Below, in pieces: positions 8,579 to 16,926 of a stretch of DNA of 64,000 bases. The stretch comes from Spirochaeta thermophila DSM 6578. Its GTDB lineage: Bacteria; Spirochaetota; Spirochaetia; Winmispirales; Winmispiraceae. The position numbers were made by a program, and so were the translations under genes. The stretch lies in the NCBI RefSeq assembly GCF_000184345.1, contig NC_017583.1:992001-1056000 (forward strand). Direction: 5' to 3'. Every line of letters starts with the position of its first letter. Position 1 is the stretch's first letter. The notes under the pieces were generated by a model. It was given only the letters and a program-made list of their open reading frames with translations. It was not told the DNA's origin and did not search any database.

Positions 8579-9184
8579 TCAGGCCTCCTTCCTTGCGAGC
8601 TTGTCCCGCAGGGTGTTCATCGCGGGTATGAGGAGTCCCAGGGCGATGAAGGCTCCCGGCGGCATCACGAAAAGGAGGACCGTACTCGCCCCCTCGGGCA
8701 CGAAGGACAGGCCGAAGATCGAGCCGGAACCGAGGATCTCCCTCACCGAACCGAGGATGGTAAGCGCAAAGGTAAAGCCGAGTCCCATGCTCAGCCCGTC
8801 GATGAAGGAGGCACCGACCCCGTGCTTGGAGGCGAAGGCTTCGGCTCGCCCCAGGATGATGCAGTTGACCACGATGAGGGGGATGAAGAGTCCCAGGCTC
8901 TCGTGAAGCTCGGGCACGAAGGCCGCCATCACCAGGTCGATGATGGTCACGAAGGTGGCGATCACCACGATGAAGGAGGGGATGCGTACCTTCTCCGGGA
9001 TGAAGTCGCGGATGAGGCTGATTACCGTGTTAGAGCCGAGGAGTACGGCCGTGGTGGCGAGGCCCATGCCCACGCCGTTGATGGCGGAATTGGTGACCCC
9101 GAGGGTGGGACACATGCCGAGCATGATGACGAAGATGGGGTTTTCCCTGAAGAAGCCCTTGAGGAGGTTCTCTTTCCAGGTCAT
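8579..9184 (-). CDS. rnfE: Rnf complex subunit RnfE
   Basis: A 201-residue membrane protein homologous to Rnf[22 protein letters not shown] carries the conserved cysteine facing that of RnfA, and [20 protein letters not shown] is typical of RnfE/NqrD. Its ATG overlaps the rnfG stop (ATGA), implying coupled translation. Confidence 0.95.
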   Translation of the reverse strand: MTWKENLLKGFFRENPIFVIMLGMCPTLGVTNSAINGVGMGLATTAVLLGSNTVISLIRDFIPEKVRIPSFIVVIATFVTIIDLVMAAFVPELHESLGLFIPLIVVNCIILGRAEAFASKHGVGASFIDGLSMGLGFTFALTILGSVREILGSGSIFGLSFVPEGASTVLLFVMPPGAFIALGLLIPAMNTLRDKLARKEA

Positions 9185-9786
9185 TGTGCAGCCTCCTTGG
9201 AGGTGAGTGGGGACTCTATCTGCGGGAGGTGTGCCATAAGCGCATCGTACGCCCGCTGCAAGGCGTCACAGAACGCCCTGGAACTGATGGTGGCCGCGGT
9301 GAGGGCATCCACCGGGCCGCCATCTTTCTTTACCACAAGGGGGAATTCCGCGGGATTCTTTCCGCGGAACTGAGCCCTGAACTTTTCGGTGGTCATGTTG
9401 GCACCCAGACCGGGGGTCTCCTTGTGCTCGATCACCACCACGTTGTGGATGGTGCCATCCGGAAGAAATCCCGCCATGAGCCAGAACCTGCCGGAGAATC
9501 CCTTGTCGGTATAGGTGCGCACCGCCACGCCCACGAGCGAATCCCCCTTGAGTGCCGGAAAGAAGACGAGTTCTGGGACATCCTCAAAGGTGATGGCATC
9601 CTTCACAGGGTCGTTGTCGAAGAGAGGAAGGACCTCCCTGATGGCCGCCGCCTGTTTTTCTTTCTGCACGTGCTCTATCACAGGGGCCGTACCTCGGTAT
9701 ACCAGGGCAAGGAGGAAAGAGGAGAGGAGGGCGATGACTCCGAGCACCACTGCCATGTTCTTGAGGGTGGAAGACATCTTAGCCAT
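9181..9786 (-). CDS. rnfG: Rnf complex subunit RnfG (covalent FMN)
   Basis: A 201-residue protein with one N-terminal membrane segment (about residues 8-28) and a periplasmic FMN-binding domain. The flavin attachment region reads [12 protein letters not shown], matching the family motif in which the last threonine carries FMN through a phosphoester bond. [20 protein letters not shown] is the usual upstream block. It passes electrons between RnfD and the membrane Fe-S centre. It overlaps rnfD by eight bases. Confidence 0.95.
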   Translation of the reverse strand: MAKMSSTLKNMAVVLGVIALLSSFLLALVYRGTAPVIEHVQKEKQAAAIREVLPLFDNDPVKDAITFEDVPELVFFPALKGDSLVGVAVRTYTDKGFSGRFWLMAGFLPDGTIHNVVVIEHKETPGLGANMTTEKFRAQFRGKNPAEFPLVVKKDGGPVDALTAATISSRAFCDALQRAYDALMAHLPQIESPLTSKEAAQ

Positions 9787-10810
9787 GGCGCGCCTCCTTC
9801 ATCTGGGTCTGAACCGGACGGGCGCCGAAGCGTGAGGGTGGGAAGGCCCGGTCGATGAGCGGCACAAAGGCGTTCATGATGAGGATGGAGTAGGAGCAAC
9901 CCTCTGGATAGCTTCCGAACAGCCGTATGAGTCCTGCGAGAAGGCCACCTCCTAGGGCATACACGATCTGGCCCGGAGCGGTCATGGGACTGGTCACCAG
10001 GTCGGTGGCCATGAAAAAGGCACCGAGCATCACTCCTCCTGAGAGAAGGTGAAACAAAGGGTCTGCATACCGGGAGGGGGCGATGAGGTGAAAGATCCCG
10101 GTGAGGGCAGCAAGGCTCCCCAGATAGAACACAGGGATCCTCCAGGAGATGACTCTGAGGAGAACAAGGAGGAGTCCACCTATGAGGAGGGCGAGGGCGC
10201 TGGTCTCACCGAGGGAGCCTCCCACGTGTCCGATGAAAAGGTCCCACCTCGAGGGAAGCTTGTCGGCGATCTGATCGAGGGAGAGCCCTGACTTCACCCC
10301 TTCCTTGAGAATCCCGAGAGGAGTGGCTCCTGTGAGGGCGTCGGGTTTCATGAGCGTGCGGGTGACCACCGGCTGCGGCCATGTAGTCATCTCCACCGGA
10401 AAGCTCACGAGCATGAAGGCCCTCCCCGCGAGGGCGGGGTTGAAGGGGTTGGTGCCGAGACCGCCGAAGGCCATCTTTGCGATCCCGATGGCGAAGATGG
10501 CTCCCGCAGCAACCTGCCAGAGCGGGATGCTGGAGGGGAGGTTGAAGGCGAGGAGGAGCCCTGCCACCACGGCGGAGAGGTCGTGTACACTCGAAGGCCT
10601 CTTGAGGAGTACCCGCTGGATGAACCACTCGGTGAATACCGCGGTGCCCACGGACACAATCTCCACCAGAAGCGCCCGTATCCCAAAGAAGTAGATGCTC
10701 GAGATGAGGGCGGGGAAGAGGGCAAGGATGACGATGAGCATCACCGTCTGTACCCGGAACGGTGCCTTCGCGTGGGGTGAAAGTGAAACGACGAGCTTCT
10801 GATCCATCAT
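9779..10810 (-). CDS. rnfD: Rnf complex subunit RnfD (covalent FMN)
   Basis: A 343-residue polytopic membrane protein of the NqrB/RnfD family. The FMN-threonine motif is DALTGATPLG, about halfway along; GGLGTNPFNPALAGRAF and the C-terminal GCSYSILIMNAFVPLIDR are family hallmarks. It probably forms part of the ion channel and passes electrons from RnfC/B toward RnfG. Its start overlaps the rnfC stop by four bases. Confidence 0.95.
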   Translation of the reverse strand: MMDQKLVVSLSPHAKAPFRVQTVMLIVILALFPALISSIYFFGIRALLVEIVSVGTAVFTEWFIQRVLLKRPSSVHDLSAVVAGLLLAFNLPSSIPLWQVAAGAIFAIGIAKMAFGGLGTNPFNPALAGRAFMLVSFPVEMTTWPQPVVTRTLMKPDALTGATPLGILKEGVKSGLSLDQIADKLPSRWDLFIGHVGGSLGETSALALLIGGLLLVLLRVISWRIPVFYLGSLAALTGIFHLIAPSRYADPLFHLLSGGVMLGAFFMATDLVTSPMTAPGQIVYALGGGLLAGLIRLFGSYPEGCSYSILIMNAFVPLIDRAFPPSRFGARPVQTQMKEARHG

Positions 10811-12141
10811 GCACTCCTCTTCTTTCTGAGCATCATCACCGTAGCCTTACCGTAGCGGATATAGTCGAGGAGCGGCCTCGATGCAGGGCAGATGTAGGCG
10901 CACGATCCGCACTCCACACAGTCGACCACGCCACGGGCCTCTGCCTCTTCCCACCGTTCGCGAGCAGAGAGCCGCTCGAGAAGATAGGGCTCGAGACCCA
11001 TGGGACAGGCCTGCACGCACTTCGCGCACCGGATGCACGGCTCCACGGGTCTTCGCACTACCTCCTCCCTCGGGAGAACCAGAATCCCGGAGGTGGTCTT
11101 TGTCACCGGGACCTCCAGGTTGGGAAGCGCCTTGCCCATCATCGGACCGCCTGCGATGACTTTCCCTGTATCAGCGGGGAGACCGCCGAGCTGGGAGAAT
11201 ACCCATTCCAGGGGGGTCCCCACCCGCAGGAAGAAATTCCCGGGTCGGGAGAGGTGTTTCCCGGTCACCGTGACCACCCGTTCCACGAGCGGTATGCCTT
11301 TCTGTACCGCGCGGTAGACCGCATGGGCGGTGCCCACATTGCTCACCACGCACCCTACATCGAGGGGAAGCTTGCCGGAGGGGACCTCCCTACCGGTGAG
11401 GGCCTTGATGAGCTGTTTTTCGGCTCCCTGGGGATACTTCACTTTAAGAGGTCGCACTTCCATCCCTTCCCATTCCTTCACGCGCTCCCTCATCACTTTG
11501 ATGGCGTCGGGCTTGTTCGCCTCTATTCCTATGAACACACGAGGGCCTCCCAAGGCCTTGCGGATGAGCGAGATGCCCACCAGAATTTCGTCGGTCTTCT
11601 CGAGCATGAGCCTGTGGTCGGCGGTGAGGTAGGGTTCGCACTCAACCCCGTTGATGATGAGGGTATCGATCTCCTTCCCGGGTGGGATGGAGAGCTTCAC
11701 GTGGGTGGGGAAGCCCGCACCTCCCATCCCCACGATGCCGGCCTCTTTGATGCGCTCGATGATCTCTTGTGGGGAGAGGTCACAAGTGGTCACGAGCTCG
11801 GGTGACCTGTCGATCCCTTCTTCCCACTCGTCTCCTTCCACCTGGATGAAGATCGCAGGCCTCCGATACCCGCTCAGATCGGTGATCTCGTCCACCTTCA
11901 GCACCTTCCCCGAGACGCTCGAATGCACGTGAGCAGAGATGAAGCCCTGAGCCTCTCCGATGCGGGTGCCGACCTTTACCTGGTCACCCCGTTTCACCAG
12001 AGCACGGGCCGGGGCGCCCAGGTGCTGCCCCAGGGGGATCACCACCTGCTCGGGTAAGGGGAGGTGTTCGATGGGAAGGTGTGCAGTGAGTTTGTGCTCG
12101 TGGGGGTGAATCCCCCCTTTGGGAAACGTCGCGTACTTCAC
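10807..12141 (-). CDS. rnfC: Rnf complex subunit RnfC (NADH/flavin, 4Fe-4S)
   Basis: A 444-residue cytoplasmic subunit where NAD+ meets the complex. I choose the GTG at 12141 because AAGGGAG sits just upstream and the conserved N-terminus KYATFPKGGIHPHEHK follows at once; an ATG frame from 12207 would add 22 residues across a hairpin. Visible parts: NADH/FMN-binding glycine-rich region GMGGAGFPTHVKL, INGVECEPYLTADH, and two C-terminal 4Fe-4S sets CIRCAKCVQACPMGLEP and CVECGSCAYICPASRPL. A 66-base gap containing a stem-loop separates it from rnfB, unlike the overlapping genes that follow. Confidence 0.95.
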   Translation of the reverse strand: MKYATFPKGGIHPHEHKLTAHLPIEHLPLPEQVVIPLGQHLGAPARALVKRGDQVKVGTRIGEAQGFISAHVHSSVSGKVLKVDEITDLSGYRRPAIFIQVEGDEWEEGIDRSPELVTTCDLSPQEIIERIKEAGIVGMGGAGFPTHVKLSIPPGKEIDTLIINGVECEPYLTADHRLMLEKTDEILVGISLIRKALGGPRVFIGIEANKPDAIKVMRERVKEWEGMEVRPLKVKYPQGAEKQLIKALTGREVPSGKLPLDVGCVVSNVGTAHAVYRAVQKGIPLVERVVTVTGKHLSRPGNFFLRVGTPLEWVFSQLGGLPADTGKVIAGGPMMGKALPNLEVPVTKTTSGILVLPREEVVRRPVEPCIRCAKCVQACPMGLEPYLLERLSARERWEEAEARGVVDCVECGSCAYICPASRPLLDYIRYGKATVMMLRKKRSA

Positions 12142-12165
12142 AGCAGCTCCCTTAACCAGAGGATA

Positions 12166-12186
12166 GGGCGCCCCTCGTGGGCGCCC
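12166..12186 (-). other. Stem-loop between rnfB and rnfC
   Basis: Two copies of the palindromic GGGCGCCC (12166-12173 and 12179-12186) flank a five-base loop. There is no T run, so it is more likely an mRNA processing or stability element that sets the rnfB to rnfCDGEA ratio than a full terminator. Confidence 0.55.
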
Positions 12187-12207
12187 GGTACCACACTCGT
12201 CATTCAC

Positions 12208-13077
12208 CTACGACCCCTGAAGGGCCTCTTCTTTCTTCTTGAGTGCCGGCGGGGTGAACGTGGCGGCGATGGCGCCCGTGGGACACTCGGCCACACACTT
12301 CCCGCAGGCGATGCACTTCACGGGGTCGATATAGGCAAGGTTGTGCTCGAGCGTGATCGCCTGGGTCACGGTCTCACACACCTTCACGCACTTCCCGCAA
12401 CCGATACAGGCGACCGCACAGTTCTTCCGCGCGAGGGCTCCCTTCTCCGTGTTCCGGCAGTTGATCCAGACCCTTCTGCCACGCTTGCCCCTGGGCCTGA
12501 GCTCGAAGAGGTTCCGGGGACACACCTCCACACATACCCCGCACGCTGTACACTTCTCTTCGTCCACCACAGGAAGCCCGGTGACAGGGTCCATACTGAT
12601 GGCATCGAAGGGACACGCCTCGGCGCAGTCGCCGTAGTGGAGGCAACCGTACGGACAGCCTCCTTCGCCCATGGAGGCCATATGCGCAATTCTGCAGGTA
12701 CGCGTCCCATCATAGGTAAATTTGGGAGGTGCGGCCTCGCACGAGCCGCCACACCGTAGGACCGCCACCGGGATATCCTTCCCGCCGAGCTCCACGCCCA
12801 GGAAGGCGCCGATACGCGTCATGGTCTCCTGCCCACCGGGTGGACAGAAGAGACCAGAGGTATCGCCTTTATCGGCCCCCGACACGAGGGCCTTGGCCAG
12901 GCCTGCACAGCCCGGAAAACCGCAGGCCCCGCAGTTGATACCCGGAAGCATCTCGGTCACCGCAGCCACGCGCGGATCCTCCTCCACCGCAAACTTACGC
13001 GAAGCCCAGTAGAGGATCAGTGCGAACACAGCGGCCATCACCACGAGTGTGGCGACAGAAGCGATGATGATAGTCAC
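12208..13077 (-). CDS. rnfB: Rnf complex subunit RnfB (ferredoxin-type)
   Basis: A 289-residue protein with an N-terminal membrane anchor (about residues 1-26), the NCGACGFPGCAG four-iron motif after it, and several further CxxCxxCxxxCP sets that make a polyferredoxin. It takes electrons from reduced ferredoxin. The start is GTG 13077 with GATGAGGAG upstream. It opens the rnf genes proper, order B-C-D-G-E-A, unlike the A-B-C-D-G-E order in Escherichia coli. The last about 90 residues contain two more CxxCxxCxxxCP motifs (CIGCGKCVKVCE and CIACGKCVAECP). Confidence 0.95.
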   Translation of the reverse strand: MTIIIASVATLVVMAAVFALILYWASRKFAVEEDPRVAAVTEMLPGINCGACGFPGCAGLAKALVSGADKGDTSGLFCPPGGQETMTRIGAFLGVELGGKDIPVAVLRCGGSCEAAPPKFTYDGTRTCRIAHMASMGEGGCPYGCLHYGDCAEACPFDAISMDPVTGLPVVDEEKCTACGVCVEVCPRNLFELRPRGKRGRRVWINCRNTEKGALARKNCAVACIGCGKCVKVCETVTQAITLEHNLAYIDPVKCIACGKCVAECPTGAIAATFTPPALKKKEEALQGS

Positions 13078-13087
13078 GGTATACTCC

Positions 13088-13519
13088 TCATCGTGTGGTA
13101 TGGGAGTGGCGTTCCACCCTCACGCTGAAACTGCGTTCCAGGCTCTTCCGGAAGAGGGCGAGGATACCGTAGTAGAGGGCCACGGTCCCCAGTCCCACAA
13201 TCGCGGAGACGACCTCGGCTGCACCCAGAGCCAAGGACGCGAAGATCCCTCCCAGGAGGAGGAAAGCAGGGAGGGCGAGACCCAAAAGGATGGCCTTCCA
13301 GCCCAGACGCTCCTCTATGACCAGGCGGACCCGCTCGCCGGGCTCCACCGGTTCCTCCGTCGTGACGAGGAGTTCCTGCTCTTGCGAATCTCCCAGAGTG
13401 CAGGCACCTCGTGCCGCACAGTGGGAACAGAGGGTGGAGCGTTGCATGACGATGCGGACACGGTTCTCTTCCCGAGCGACCACCACACCGTCGTGCGAAA
13501 TGTTCTGCACAGTGGCCAT
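13088..13519 (-). CDS. rseC: RseC/SoxR-reducing family membrane protein
   Basis: A 143-residue protein of the RseC/MucC family. The cytoplasmic N-terminal part has the cysteine set STLCSHCAARGACTLGD, and two membrane helices follow (about residues 75-95 and 100-120). RseC in Escherichia coli works with the Rsx (Rnf) complex to keep SoxR reduced. Lying ten bases before rnfB in the same direction, it is probably the first gene of the operon and an accessory factor for the complex. A perfect -35 TTGACA (13569-13574, minus strand) lies upstream but no -10 stands at the usual distance, so the promoter is unresolved. Confidence 0.88.
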   Translation of the reverse strand: MATVQNISHDGVVVAREENRVRIVMQRSTLCSHCAARGACTLGDSQEQELLVTTEEPVEPGERVRLVIEERLGWKAILLGLALPAFLLLGGIFASLALGAAEVVSAIVGLGTVALYYGILALFRKSLERSFSVRVERHSHTTR

Positions 13520-13722
13520 ACCGGCTCCTTTTCTCGTATACCCTATACTCTCCTTTTTGGGCCGAGTCTGTCAAGAAAGACATCCAATGAAGCCATCCTT
13601 ATTCCCAGATCGACACTCGTGAAGTATTCTCCCGGACCTGTATCACGAAGGTGAGAGTGCAGAAAGGGGTGTATGAATAATAATTTATCTATAAGATTGA
13701 AGATTTTCATCTTCCTTGTGAC

Positions 13723-13751
13723 TTGCGATCCCTGTTTCCCCCTACTATAGT
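13723..13751 (+). promoter_or_regulatory. Promoter of the sugar phosphorylase gene
   Basis: -35 TTGCGA (13723-13728) and -10 TATAGT (13746-13751) with a 17-base spacer, ending 31 bases before the start codon at 13783. The rest of the gap back to 13520 is AT-rich and holds no gene I can support. Confidence 0.65.
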
Positions 13752-13782
13752 CTTTATATAGAGAAGCGCATGAGGAGGATGT

Positions 13783-15546
13783 ATGGAACCTGTGGATCGC
13801 ATGAGAGAGCTCCTCTCGTTCATCTATGGACCGGAGACGGGACGTGACACCCATGAGGCGCTTCATGCCCTTCTTGATGGGTGGAGGGGCCGTCTTCCTT
13901 CTCCTGACGAGGAGTATGCCTCCGGCCGCCTTCCGCTCGATCACACAGATGCGGTGCTCATCACGTATGGTGATCAGTTCGGAAGAAAAGGGGAAGCCCC
14001 CCTCGCCACCCTCGGAGAGTTCCTTCGAGAGTACCTCTCCGGCACGATGAAGGGAGTCCATATCCTCCCCTTTTTCCCCTATTCCTCCGACGACGGATTC
14101 TCGGTGATGGACTACCGCCGGGTGAACCCGGAATGGGGCACCTGGGACGATGTCCGCCGTATAAGCGAAGACTTCCGCCTCATGGTGGACCTCGTACTCA
14201 ACCATTGTTCTGCCAAGAGCGAGTGGTTCAGGCGCTTCCTCCAGGGCGATCCTGAGTACGAGGACTTCTTCATCACCGTGGAGCCCGGCACCGATCTCTC
14301 AGGGGTCTTCAGACCCCGTGCCCTTCCCCTTGTTCACGAGTTCGAGAGTGCGAAGGGGCCGGTACTGGTGTGGACCACCTTCAGCCGGGATCAGGTGGAT
14401 CTCAACTATGCGAACCCACGGGTCCTCCTGGAGATGATCGACATCTTCCTCTTTTATGTCTCTCAAGGGGCCCAGATCATCAGGCTTGATGCCATCGCCT
14501 ATCTGTGGAAGGAACTCGGTACTCCCTGTATCCATCACCCCAAGACCCATGCCGTGGTGAAGCTCTTCAGGGCGATCTGTGAGGAGGTCTGCCCCTGGGT
14601 CCTCATCATCACCGAGACCAATGTGCCTCACAAAGAAAACATCTCCTATTTCGGTGATATGGACGAGGCCCATCTCGTGTATCAGTTCGCCCTTCCTCCC
14701 CTCGTCCTGGATGCCTTTCTCCGGAAAGATGTCTCCTACCTCAGGGAGTGGGCACGTACCATCGATACCTACGGCGGAAAGGTGAGCTACTTCAATTTCC
14801 TTGCCTCTCATGATGGGATAGGCGTACTTCCGGCTCGAGGCATTCTCCCTGATGAGTACATCGATGCCATGATCGAGGCGGTGAAGGATAGAGGAGGGCT
14901 CATTTCCTACAAGAGTACACCCCAGGGAGAGGTGCCCTATGAGCTCAACATCAACTATCTGAGTGCGATCAGCGAGAGCCACCTCGACCGCCCGACCCGG
15001 GCGAGGAAGTTCCTCGCAAGCCAAGCCGTGATGCTCTCCCTGGTGGGGATGCCCGGAATCTATGTCCACAGCCTTCTGGGTTCGGAAAACTGGCGCGAAG
15101 GGGTGGAGAAGACCGGGATGAACCGCACGATCAACCGGCAGAAGCTCTCCTACGAAGGGGTGCTCGAGGAGCTACGCGATCCTGAGAGCCTGAGGAGCAT
15201 GGTCTTCGAGGGCTACCTCGACATGCTCGCCGCCCGACGGAAGAGTCGCGCCTTTGATCCCAGGGGGATGCAGGAGGTGCTCGAGGCCCCTGAGACCGTG
15301 TTTGCCCTCCTGAGGAGGAGCCCTGACGCCACAGAGGAGGTGCTCTGCCTCATCAACGTGAGCCACATCGAGCAGGAGTGCGTCTTCCCCTCCTCGATAT
15401 TCAGAACCGCGCCGGATGCGCACCTGTTCACCGAGCTCACAAGCGGGGACACCCTCGTCCCCTACCGAGAGGACGAGGACCGCTTCTCCATCTCGCTCGG
15501 CGGCTACGAGGTCCTCTGGCTCACACCGTATCGGGACAAGGGCTGA
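13783..15546 (+). CDS. GH13 subfamily 18 sugar phosphorylase (sucrose phosphorylase family)
   Basis: A 587-residue alpha-amylase-superfamily enzyme that should split a glucoside with phosphate, giving glucose 1-phosphate. Start ATG 13783 follows GAGGAGG. The barrel is visible: VHILPFFPYSSDDGFSVMDY, MVDLVLNHCS, catalytic nucleophile Asp (about residue 236) in IIRLDAIAY, acid/base Glu (about 278) in IITETNVPH, and transition-state Asp (about 344) in ASHDGIG. GH13_18 members act on sucrose, sucrose 6-phosphate, glucosylglycerate or glucosylglycerol. Which one applies here cannot be read; the size and the neighbouring glycosyltransferase make a compatible-solute substrate plausible. The 3' end overlaps the opposing gene by 26 bases. 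Confidence 0.85.
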   Translation: MEPVDRMRELLSFIYGPETGRDTHEALHALLDGWRGRLPSPDEEYASGRLPLDHTDAVLITYGDQFGRKGEAPLATLGEFLREYLSGTMKGVHILPFFPYSSDDGFSVMDYRRVNPEWGTWDDVRRISEDFRLMVDLVLNHCSAKSEWFRRFLQGDPEYEDFFITVEPGTDLSGVFRPRALPLVHEFESAKGPVLVWTTFSRDQVDLNYANPRVLLEMIDIFLFYVSQGAQIIRLDAIAYLWKELGTPCIHHPKTHAVVKLFRAICEEVCPWVLIITETNVPHKENISYFGDMDEAHLVYQFALPPLVLDAFLRKDVSYLREWARTIDTYGGKVSYFNFLASHDGIGVLPARGILPDEYIDAMIEAVKDRGGLISYKSTPQGEVPYELNINYLSAISESHLDRPTRARKFLASQAVMLSLVGMPGIYVHSLLGSENWREGVEKTGMNRTINRQKLSYEGVLEELRDPESLRSMVFEGYLDMLAARRKSRAFDPRGMQEVLEAPETVFALLRRSPDATEEVLCLINVSHIEQECVFPSSIFRTAPDAHLFTELTSGDTLVPYREDEDRFSISLGGYEVLWLTPYRDKG

Positions 15547-16804
15547 TGTTGTTGTAGCCGAAGTGGCTCACCAGGATGGAAGTGAGCTTGGTCTTGAGCA
15601 CGCTGTAGGAGTAGTACTGACGCGCGAGCTCGTAGTTGTGGTCCACCCACTCCTGTATCACGTCGGGCCTCTTGAGCAGTTCCCGCGCGGTATCGATGAG
15701 ATCGGTGGTGATGAACTCGTCCATCTCGAGGCACTTGAACCCCTTGGGCCGTATGTCGTGGCTGTAGACCGAGTAGTTGTTCACCAGGAGCGGTTTCTTG
15801 AAGAAGATGGCCTCGAGAAAGGCGTTACCGAAGCCCTCGTAGATGGAAGGATAGGTCACCAGATCCGCGTGGGGATAGACGTCGTAGAGTGAGTAGATCT
15901 TCCTCCCGTCAGGGGTGTACCCGCGCGTCTCTCCTATGATGTCGCTCACAAAAATCGCATTCACCCCGAGCATCTGAGCGTACTCTCTCACCCTTTGTTC
16001 GTACTCGTGGCCTTCATCGCCCGATGCATGGGAGATCACCAGCTTGGCAGGAAGACCGAGTCGGGCGGTGAACTCTATGGCATGCTCGATTCCCTTGCGC
16101 TGGACCACCCTCGTGGGCTGGAGGATGAAGAGTTCGTCCTCGCGTATGCCAAAGGCCTCCCGCACGTCCTGCGCCCACTCATCGGGAGGTGGGGGAGGCA
16201 CTTCGAACTCCATCACGTTGGGGATGAGGGTGGATGAGATGCCGGTGCGGAGGGCGAGTTGGTTCTGCGCCGAGCTGTTGATGACCACGTGGTGTACACT
16301 CGCGAGGTGGGGGGGATAGGCCCAGTTGATGTAGTCCCACACGCAGTTGGTGAGGAACCGCTTGCGCTCCCAGTAGAAGTCGTGGTGGTGCCCTATCACC
16401 TTGAACCCCGTCTCGGCGATGAACTCCGTGAGGGCGAGCGCGAGGGGGATGTTGAGGGGAATGGCAAGTACATTCTCGGGGATGAGGAGGTCGAGGGAAA
16501 AACGCCGGACGAACTCGTAGATGTGTGTCTTGAGCGTTTCCCTCCTCTCGTGGACCATACGACTGGTCTCAGGATCTCTCACCGTCTGGTAGAAGCAACG
16601 GTAGTAGAGCGTCTTTGCGTCGGAGGTCTGGAAGTGTGCCTCAGGGACCTCGTACGAGCGGTCGGGAGGGGTGTCGAGCTGACCCGCCATGAAGAAGCAC
16701 TCGAACCCCATGCGGGTGAGCACGTCGGCCCACTTTTTCGTCTCGAGTGAGACCCCGTCGGTCCCCGAGATCCTGAACGAAATGAATCCGATCCTCAGCG
16801 ACAT
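15521..16804 (-). CDS. Glycosyltransferase family 4 (GT-B fold)
   Basis: A 427-residue cytosolic glycosyltransferase. The start has TAGGAGGA six bases upstream. The N-terminal Rossmann half begins with RIGFISFRISGTDGVSLETKKWADVL; the donor-binding half has QPTRVVQRKGIEHAIEF and the EX7E-type motif in YPSIYEGFGNAFLEAIF. Long acceptor-side sequences such as IGHHHDFYWERKRFL resemble retaining GT4 enzymes that act on small soluble acceptors. Together with the facing sugar phosphorylase it may make or remodel a solute such as (mannosyl)glucosylglycerate. That pairing is inference. Confidence 0.75.
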   Translation of the reverse strand: MSLRIGFISFRISGTDGVSLETKKWADVLTRMGFECFFMAGQLDTPPDRSYEVPEAHFQTSDAKTLYYRCFYQTVRDPETSRMVHERRETLKTHIYEFVRRFSLDLLIPENVLAIPLNIPLALALTEFIAETGFKVIGHHHDFYWERKRFLTNCVWDYINWAYPPHLASVHHVVINSSAQNQLALRTGISSTLIPNVMEFEVPPPPPDEWAQDVREAFGIREDELFILQPTRVVQRKGIEHAIEFTARLGLPAKLVISHASGDEGHEYEQRVREYAQMLGVNAIFVSDIIGETRGYTPDGRKIYSLYDVYPHADLVTYPSIYEGFGNAFLEAIFFKKPLLVNNYSVYSHDIRPKGFKCLEMDEFITTDLIDTARELLKRPDVIQEWVDHNYELARQYYSYSVLKTKLTSILVSHFGYNNISPCPDTV

Positions 16805-16818
16805 GGTTCCTCCTCCTA

Positions 16819-16847
16819 TTCAGTATTGGGTACAGGGGGGGTAAAGT
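16819..16847 (-). promoter_or_regulatory. Promoter of the glycosyltransferase gene
   Basis: Minus strand -35 TTGACT (16842-16847), 17-base spacer, -10 AATACT (16819-16824), 15 bases before the start codon region. Moderately good match. Confidence 0.5.
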
Positions 16848-16867
16848 CAAATGATATCCGTCTTTTC

Positions 16868-16896
16868 TTGACAGTAGCGCTTCCATTCCCTACGCT
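16868..16896 (+). promoter_or_regulatory. Promoter of the membrane protein/CPBP protease pair
   Basis: A perfect -35 TTGACA (16868-16873) with a weak -10 TACGCT (16891-16896) 17 bases on. The start codon follows at 16927 behind AAGGAGG. Confidence 0.5.
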
Positions 16897-16926
16897 CTTT
16901 GTATACGGGATTTAAGGAGGTGACCC

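Noticed and set aside
13540-13574. Full promoter for rseC-rnf
   Set aside because: A perfect TTGACA is present, but the nearest TATAGG lies 21 bases away and nothing convincing sits at 16-18; not listed as a feature.
13543-14205. 220-codon minus-strand frame before the sugar phosphorylase
   Set aside because: Covers the promoter region and the start of the phosphorylase in antisense; no motif or ribosome site.
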